A program made the translations under genes and the position numbers. DNA of 64,000 nucleotides from Ruminococcaceae bacterium YRB3002 (GTDB taxonomy: Bacteria; Bacillota; Clostridia; Saccharofermentanales; Saccharofermentanaceae). Positions 59,237-64,000 of this stretch are shown piece after piece. The stretch covers positions 58,119 to 122,118 of the forward strand of contig FMTG01000009.1 in assembly GCA_900099715.1 (NCBI GenBank), in the 5' to 3' direction. How positions within the stretch are numbered: position 1 is the stretch's first letter; each line of letters begins with the position of its first letter. The notes under the pieces are model-generated. The model saw only the letters and a list, made by a program, of their open reading frames with translations. It had not been told where the DNA came from and did not search any database.

Positions 59237-59647
59237 ATGCGATTAGATGGTTTCGGTATATTAGTCAAAGATATGGCGACAATGATCCGCTTTTACAGGG
59301 ATGTTCTTGGCTTTGAGATAAAGGAGACTGAAGATTCTTCAAATGTATATCTGGTGAAGGATGGCACACTCTTTTTACTGTACGGCCGCAAGGATTTTGA
59401 GAACATGACCAGCCGTGAGTATGAATATATAAAAGGTCTGAACGGTCATTTTGAACTTGCGTTATATGTTGATACTTTTAATGAAGTGGATGCCGCCTAT
59501 GAGCGTGTTATCAAGCAGGGAGCAACACCTGTCCTTGCACCAACCACAGAACCATGGGGACAGAGAACATGTTATATTGCCGATCCCGAGGGCAATCTAA
59601 TTGAGATAGGTTCCTGGGATAAACCATATGAGGAAAAGGATCTGTAA
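59237..59647 (+). CDS. VOC-family (glyoxalase/bleomycin-resistance-like) protein
   Basis: 136 residues from ATG 59237 (AGAGGG 6 bp upstream; an ATG two codons earlier is alternative). Paired beta-alpha-beta modules: VKDMATMIRFYRDVLGFEIK and FELALYVDTFNEVDAAYERV, ending YIADPEGNLIEIGSW. Probable metal-dependent enzyme or binding protein. Confidence 0.88.
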   Translation: MRLDGFGILVKDMATMIRFYRDVLGFEIKETEDSSNVYLVKDGTLFLLYGRKDFENMTSREYEYIKGLNGHFELALYVDTFNEVDAAYERVIKQGATPVLAPTTEPWGQRTCYIADPEGNLIEIGSWDKPYEEKDL

Positions 59648-59712
59648 CAGAGGCTGGTACGAATAATATACAGTATATCTTACTAGGATAATCGGGATTT
59701 ACGGAAGAAAAT

Positions 59713-60981
59713 ATGGAACAGAAGTTATTTACGGAATTACGGCCTTTATACACGACGAGCAAAGAAAGCCCAAATGAAATCAGGATCAGGATTCGCTTGC
59801 GTGACTTGATCGATTCAGATATTCTTCGACATGCTGTGGATTCCACCATGAAAAGATACCCTTATTTCTGTGTTGAATTGAAGAAAAAGGACGGACGGTA
59901 CACCTTCGAGGAAAACCACCGGCCTGTGGTGATTACACATTCACTTCATGGCGTGGCGCTTAATTCTGAGGAATCAAATTATCATATGATTGCTTTTTGC
60001 TGGCAGGACAATTGGATCATTCTTGATGTGTTTCACGGAATGACGGATGGAACAGGTGCGTATGAGGTGCTGCGGACAATGTTGTATTATTATTGTTCGG
60101 AGCGGTATGATATCAGTTTGAACTGCGAGGGAATACGGCTGGTTGGGGATGAGATCTCCGAAGAAGAGTGGATCGATCCCGTGGCAAACAGAACCCGTCT
60201 TCCGATTCCTCCTCGCAATGAAATGTCCGACGCGCTGAATCTCATAGCTTCAGCATGCCTTGAGAATGATCGCCGGCACACCGTATACAGTATAGCTATC
60301 TCGGAATCCGAATTCATGAGATTCAATTTGGACAATGACGGCAGTCCCGGCACCATGGTTTCCCTGCTTCTTAGTCGGGCAATTGAAAAGATGTATCCTG
60401 ATGCCAAAGAGCCTGTTCGCATTACCCTTTGCGTGAATCAGAGAAACGCCCTTCACAAGCCTCTGGCGCATCAGAGCCTGGTTGGTGGAATAATGCTGGA
60501 GTATAAGGACAAAATGCGCGATTGGCCGTTGGAAAGGCAGGGTACTGCATACCGCGGGATGGTCTTTGCTCAGAATCAGGAGGAGAATGTGCTGATGGGA
60601 GTGGCTTCTCAGGCAGGAATTACGCGCATGATTCTATCCAAAGAGAGCGATCAGGAGCGGATGGGGGTAGCGGGTTATATCTATTCACTTGCGAGCAGGG
60701 TCATCACGGCGACGGTCAGTTATGTGGGCAAGGCAAACTACAGAGAGGCCGAGCAGTACATTCGTGATTTCCGGCTGTGGACTTCTCCTGCGGCAGACGG
60801 TCTAACTGTTGAAATATCTGCTGTCAACGGACGATTCACGCTCGATTTTCTACAGACTTTTTCGAGTCCTGTTTATGTAAATGCGTTCCTGAAGGAGCTG
60901 GAAGAAAACGAGATCGTGTATGATCTTCAGGATGTCAATGAACTGGAGCTTCCGAATATAAAACTTCCCTGGACAGAATAA
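59713..60981 (+). CDS. Condensation-domain-like acyltransferase
   Basis: 422 residues with the HxxxDG motif in FHGMTDGTG (~residue 121) and a CoA-dependent acyltransferase fold; resembles alcohol acetyltransferase/condensation-type stand-alone proteins. N-terminal LYTTSKESPNEIRIRIRLRD is typical of this group in Clostridia. No carrier protein or NRPS is near. Confidence 0.78.
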   Translation: MEQKLFTELRPLYTTSKESPNEIRIRIRLRDLIDSDILRHAVDSTMKRYPYFCVELKKKDGRYTFEENHRPVVITHSLHGVALNSEESNYHMIAFCWQDNWIILDVFHGMTDGTGAYEVLRTMLYYYCSERYDISLNCEGIRLVGDEISEEEWIDPVANRTRLPIPPRNEMSDALNLIASACLENDRRHTVYSIAISESEFMRFNLDNDGSPGTMVSLLLSRAIEKMYPDAKEPVRITLCVNQRNALHKPLAHQSLVGGIMLEYKDKMRDWPLERQGTAYRGMVFAQNQEENVLMGVASQAGITRMILSKESDQERMGVAGYIYSLASRVITATVSYVGKANYREAEQYIRDFRLWTSPAADGLTVEISAVNGRFTLDFLQTFSSPVYVNAFLKELEENEIVYDLQDVNELELPNIKLPWTE

Positions 60982-61055
60982 CGGATTAAAGTTTGTCAGG
61001 ATGATGTGACGGTATGTTATATCATCAGTAAAATGGAATTAGGGAGATAATACAG

Positions 61056-61166
61056 ATTGGAATACAATATATTGAGGTGCTTAAGTATGAGGATGCCAAT
61101 CCGGGTGAATATTGGGGATATGGCAGAGATACAGGTTTTCATAGGATAACCAATAAAGAAGGATAA
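61056..61166 (+). pseudogene. Short C-terminal fragment of an unidentified protein
   Basis: A 36-codon frame without start, IGIQYIEVLKYEDANPGEYW and then GRDTGFHRIT, ends at a stop. A TTG-started frame in another phase (AGGGAG upstream) also exists. Neither is convincing as an intact gene. Confidence 0.3.
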
Positions 61167-61213
61167 TTATCAAAAAGGACGGTTTAATAAACTGGAAAAG
61201 TGAGTTAGGGAAA

Positions 61214-61687
61214 ATGAAGAGTAAGATTGTAATAATCTCTGTAATTGCAATTATTCTTATAGTACTTTTGTCAACAATTCTATGCTTATCACAGTTTCAT
61301 TTTGATTTTTCACAGGATTACAGAAGTATAGAAGGATATGAAAATATAGTTTTCAAGGATTCGTGGAGCGGTCAATGTTTCCGTTTATGTACCTGGGGAT
61401 TGATTAAAACAGAAAATGACACTGAGTTTGAAGACCATCGAAACCCGGACGAATCATCTTATGAATACAGGCTCTTATCCGAGAAGACTGATGCAGAGAT
61501 GTGGCAGGTTGATCAAATTGTTTCATCTCCGGACGGGAAGTATATTTTGTATGTTGAGAGGGTATACCTTGGAACCGGAGTAACTGATGATGATGATGTG
61601 TATTTCAAAGTTTATTCGATAGAAGATGGCACGAGCACAACCATTTATTCCGGTTACAGGCAATTCCTGCTGGTTGATTGGAAATAA
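61214..61687 (+). CDS. Membrane-anchored or secreted protein of unknown function
   Basis: 157 residues with an N-terminal hydrophobic helix (about 5-26) and an extracellular part with YENIVFKDSWSGQCFRL, and a WD40/beta-propeller-like strand IVSSPDGKYILYVERV near the end. Immunity-type or sensory proteins look similar, but no family is recognised. Confidence 0.65.
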   Translation: MKSKIVIISVIAIILIVLLSTILCLSQFHFDFSQDYRSIEGYENIVFKDSWSGQCFRLCTWGLIKTENDTEFEDHRNPDESSYEYRLLSEKTDAEMWQVDQIVSSPDGKYILYVERVYLGTGVTDDDDVYFKVYSIEDGTSTTIYSGYRQFLLVDWK

Positions 61688-61743
61688 CTGTCAGATGTCG
61701 GAAAATCAACAGATTAGAGGTTTAAAGAAAGAGGAATATAGGG

Positions 61744-62154
61744 GTGTTAGTAATAAAGCATGACGAATTAACGGCAGAAGAATTTATCTATATGTGGGAA
61801 TCCGTATGGGGTGCAGGACCATCTCTCGAGCAGACGAGACTGGCGATGGATAAGACCTTATATAGAGTATCGATATTTGATGGCGATAAGATTGTTGCGA
61901 TGGCAAGGGTTATAGGTGATATGGGCCTTTGTTATTACATCAAAGATGTTATAGTGTTGCCTGAATATCAGGGAAAAGGGATTGGTAGGATGCTGATCGC
62001 TGAATTGCTAAAGTTTATCAATGATCACGGTATTCCAGATACAGATATTTTTATTGAGTTATGTGCAATGCCGGATAAGATTCCGTTTTATGAGAAATTC
62101 GGTTTCTCCGCTAATGAAGCTCAGCGGTTGAGAATTATGCATCATGTAGATTAG
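61744..62154 (+). CDS. GNAT N-acetyltransferase
   Basis: 136 residues starting at GTG 61744. VIVLPEYQGKGIGRMLIAEL is the acetyl-CoA loop; MPDKIPFYEKFGFSANEA ends the domain. Short single-domain GNAT of unknown substrate. Confidence 0.87.
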   Translation: MLVIKHDELTAEEFIYMWESVWGAGPSLEQTRLAMDKTLYRVSIFDGDKIVAMARVIGDMGLCYYIKDVIVLPEYQGKGIGRMLIAELLKFINDHGIPDTDIFIELCAMPDKIPFYEKFGFSANEAQRLRIMHHVD

Positions 62155-62182
62155 TTTCGAAGAGAATCAGGAGAATAGAATT

Positions 62183-62641
62183 ATGAAGATCGATTACGAA
62201 TGGACAGATGGAAGTAATGAGGATTTCCATAAGTTTTATCTTAAAACAGAGGAATTCTACAGCAGTATTGTCGGTGGCCTGAAGAACCGTACTGCGTTTG
62301 TTCCGTATAACATTTCGGAGAGTATACCGTATGTTCTGATAGCTTCAGTTTCTGATAAAGCCGTCGGGTGTGCCGGATTGAAAGCTTATTCGGATTCTGA
62401 AGTTGAGATCAAAAGAGTTTGGGTAGATCCGGAATTCAGAGGTAATCATATATCTACTGCCATGATGGATGCATTGGAGAAAAAGGCATTAGAACTCGGA
62501 TTCAACCGGGCAATCCTTCAAACAAGGCCGCAGATGGAAGAAGCAGTTCATTTATACACAAAACGCGGATATGTGTTGATCGATAACTATCCGCCTTATG
62601 ATAAGCTTGAAGGAGCGATTTGCTTCGCGAAAGAATTATGA
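62183..62641 (+). CDS. GNAT N-acetyltransferase
   Basis: 152 residues behind GGAGAA. VWVDPEFRGNHISTAMMDAL (variant acetyl-CoA loop, GNHIS in place of GxGxG/A) and AVHLYTKRGYVLIDNY. The altered loop still fits the family. Substrate unknown. Confidence 0.85.
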   Translation: MKIDYEWTDGSNEDFHKFYLKTEEFYSSIVGGLKNRTAFVPYNISESIPYVLIASVSDKAVGCAGLKAYSDSEVEIKRVWVDPEFRGNHISTAMMDALEKKALELGFNRAILQTRPQMEEAVHLYTKRGYVLIDNYPPYDKLEGAICFAKEL

Positions 62642-62704
62642 TTGATAGTATGAAAAATAGACAGGATAATAGACTAAGACAAATCGGAATTTATAGAGGT
62701 GAGC

Positions 62705-63229
62705 ATGATGTTGGAAATACTGAAAACGAGGTTTTTAGAAAACAGGAATCTTCATCCGGGTCTGGAATGGTCCGAGGTGGAGCATAGGCTGCGTGAGGCT
62801 CCCGCTGCCATCGCGGTTTTGCAAAAGATGGAGGAAAGCGGCGGTGAGCCGGACACCATGGGTTATGACGTAAAGACGGGAAAACTCATTTTCTGCGACT
62901 GCGCAAAGGAATCGCCCGTCGGGCGCAGAAGCCTGTGCTATGACGAAAAGGCATTGCATGGGCGCACTAAAAACCCACCGTCAGGCAGCGCCGAACGGAA
63001 AGCGAAAGAGATTGGCGTTTCGATGATGACGGAGGAACTCTATCGTCGACTGCAAAGTCTCGACTCATTTGATCTGAAAACGTCAAGTTGGATCGCTACA
63101 CCAGATGATATCCGCAGTAAGGGCGGCGCGCTGTTCTGTGAACGCCGCTATGATACCGTGTTCACTTTTCACAACGGCGCGGATTCCTACTATTCTGTGC
63201 GCGGATTCAGAGGGTATATTCTTGTCTGA
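62705..63229 (+). CDS. DUF4256 family protein
   Basis: 174 residues from ATG 62705 behind AGAGGTG. Family landmarks: LEWSEVEHRL, MEESGGEPDTMGYD, CAKESPVGRRSLCYD, DLKTSSWIATPDDIR and RYDTVFTFHNGADSYYSVRG. Function unknown; common accessory gene. GC content looks higher than in its neighbours, suggesting separate acquisition. Confidence 0.88.
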   Translation: MMLEILKTRFLENRNLHPGLEWSEVEHRLREAPAAIAVLQKMEESGGEPDTMGYDVKTGKLIFCDCAKESPVGRRSLCYDEKALHGRTKNPPSGSAERKAKEIGVSMMTEELYRRLQSLDSFDLKTSSWIATPDDIRSKGGALFCERRYDTVFTFHNGADSYYSVRGFRGYILV

Positions 63230-63342
63230 GTACCGGGCTCAATGATAAAAAATACTGCGATTTCTTGGACTGGAAAAGCGACAAATTCAAGTTTGTCGGG
63301 ATGAACGTTGGAACATAAAATTGGAAGATATTGGAGGACAGT

Positions 63343-63435
63343 ATGTCTGAAAGACCTGCTCTAACATTGGGATTAAAGAGACAAGATTTTCAGGAATATT
63401 GTCGACAAAGAAGCCTGCTGAACATCCACTGTTAG
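63343..63435 (+). pseudogene. Start of a small gene cut off by the second IS21-type element
   Basis: GGAGG, then ATG and MSERPALTLGLKRQDFQEYC with ten more codons, ending in a stop supplied by the insertion-sequence end (TGTTAGCG at 63430). Identity of the gene is not recognisable. Confidence 0.4.
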
Positions 63436-64000
63436 CGTCGGGTTAATTTAACCACATCCGCGCCGAAATAAAAACACCAATCTCAGTCAGATAAAAATAG
63501 CCAACACATCAGCTGATAATTGTTTTTGTTTATTTGTTTCTGTTTGCCGTTGTTGCTATAGAGTAAGTCTCAAGGTTCTTACCGCGATAGCTTTCTCCCT
63601 GGATCATGTAGACAACAGCGTCATCGAAGATCCTGTCCAATGCACATTTAAGTGATTCATCCTCGTTGAAGAATTCACACCACTTATCCGGCATCAGATT
63701 GCTCGTGAAGACCATTGAGTTTGGACCTTCTTTGCTATACCTTCTGTCGACCATGTCGAAGAACAGTCTGGTGTTCTCTTTATTAAACACACATCGGCCT
63801 ATCTCATCGATAATCAGACAGGAAGGTTTTACAAGACCATTGACCACTGATCCTTCACGACCATACTTTATAGCTTCAGAGAAACGCTGATTGAGTTCAG
63901 TTGCCTTAAGGAAATATGTCTTATATCCCTGCAAGCAGCATTCTCTTCCATACGCCATTGCCAGATGCGTCTTACCGACACCCTGAGGTCCGATAAAAGC
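63430..64000 (-). mobile_element. IS21-family element, right part (continues beyond window)
   Basis: Starts with TGTTAGCGTCGGGTTAATTT at the gene break, followed by about 100 bp of non-coding end sequence and an istB-like gene on the minus strand. The end sequence and protein differ from the complete copy at 51013-53593, so it is a different element. Confidence 0.75.
63530..64000 (-). CDS. istB: IstB-like ATPase of the second IS21-type element (5' end outside window)
   Basis: At least 156 residues visible, beginning inside Walker A (GPQGVGKTH) and continuing LKATELNQRFSEAIKYGREG, Walker B SCLIIDEIGRCVF, sensor FTSNLMPDKWCEFF and a conserved ALDRIFDDAV. C-terminus complete. Diverged from the other IstB here, consistent with another IS21 subgroup. 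Confidence 0.88.
   Translation of the reverse strand, partial: AFIGPQGVGKTHLAMAYGRECCLQGYKTYFLKATELNQRFSEAIKYGREGSVVNGLVKPSCLIIDEIGRCVFNKENTRLFFDMVDRRYSKEGPNSMVFTSNLMPDKWCEFFNEDESLKCALDRIFDDAVVYMIQGESYRGKNLETYSIATTANRNK

Noticed and set aside
54220..63229. A chromosomal integron cassette array
   Set aside because: Single same-strand genes are suggestive, but no attC-like imperfect palindromes follow the genes and no integron integrase is present; the repeated element lies before genes and carries a -10 box.
1..64000. A siderophore or NRPS biosynthesis cluster accompanying the importers
   Set aside because: No adenylation, carrier or NIS synthetase genes are present; the lone condensation-like protein at 59713 is outside the operons and lacks partners.

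Overview
The window reads as a chromosomal segment around the replication origin of an anaerobic, low-to-mid GC Clostridia-type bacterium (Bacillota), plausibly a gut or rumen organism. The order dnaA-dnaN-recF-remB-gyrB followed by parA-parB with parS sites is typical of Bacillota origins. Nearly all genes left of dnaA (about 24.5 kb) lie on the minus strand and most genes to its right on the plus strand, as expected for two replichores diverging from oriC. FeoAB, DtxR-type regulators, a 2[4Fe-4S] ferredoxin and DUF3793 support an anaerobic, iron-centred physiology. No species name can be assigned from the sequence alone.

Layout. 0-4.5 kb: a hybrid sensor kinase and a REC/degenerate GGDEF/EAL response regulator. 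4.5-14.5 kb: a chromosomal iron-response block with an HMA protein, FeoA, FeoB, a FeoC-like protein with a Cys-rich tail, an ATC-hydrolase-family protein, a broken ICMT-like methyltransferase, a DtxR-type regulator, an FtsX-type ABC exporter, a ferredoxin, DUF3793, a second ATC-hydrolase-family protein and a small membrane protein. 14.6-28.8 kb: housekeeping core (GNAT, tRNA-Ser, parBA, gyrB, remB, recF, dnaN, dnaA, sortase, purA, lipoprotein, guaA). 28.8-54.06 kb: an integrated mobilizable element at the 3' end of guaA. It has a 12-bp direct repeat at both ends, paired TGTTCCCAA arm repeats inside both ends, a tyrosine integrase, an excisionase-like gene, an XRE repressor, mobilization genes, a MOBQ-like oriT and a relaxase. 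Its cargo (34.5-50.2 kb) is a second, larger iron-response cluster: TetR, two IrtAB/YbtPQ-like ABC half-transporters, a full ECF transporter (MptD-like S, T, double A), two alpha/beta hydrolases, four small membrane proteins, four ATC-hydrolase-family paralogues, a methyltransferase, an ICMT-like enzyme, an HMA protein and a second DtxR-type regulator. The right end holds a decayed ferredoxin, polymorphic-toxin/immunity remnants and an IS21-family insertion. 54-63.4 kb: single accessory genes (MBL hydrolase, flavodoxin-fold reductases, GNATs, VOC, RmlC-like, DUF4256) interspersed with gene fragments and a recurring 27-bp promoter-like element. The window ends inside a second IS21-type element.

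How it fits together. Both iron blocks carry the same palindrome, GTTAGC-N4-GCTAAC, in their promoters (ten copies, at seven promoter regions). In three promoters it fills the spacer between -35 and -10. Each block carries a DtxR-like protein with DtxR-type iron ligands, the obvious candidate reader of this operator. The candidate undescribed system is this shared regulon: import machinery of a kind known for siderophores, together with repeated thiazoline-ring-hydrolase-family proteins, matched small membrane proteins and a Cys-rich tail domain shared between the FeoC-like protein and a stand-alone protein on the mobile element. My working hypothesis is scavenging and ring-opening of thiazoline-type metallophores or related sulfur compounds under iron limitation. 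The function is inference; the repeated operator and gene families are seen directly.
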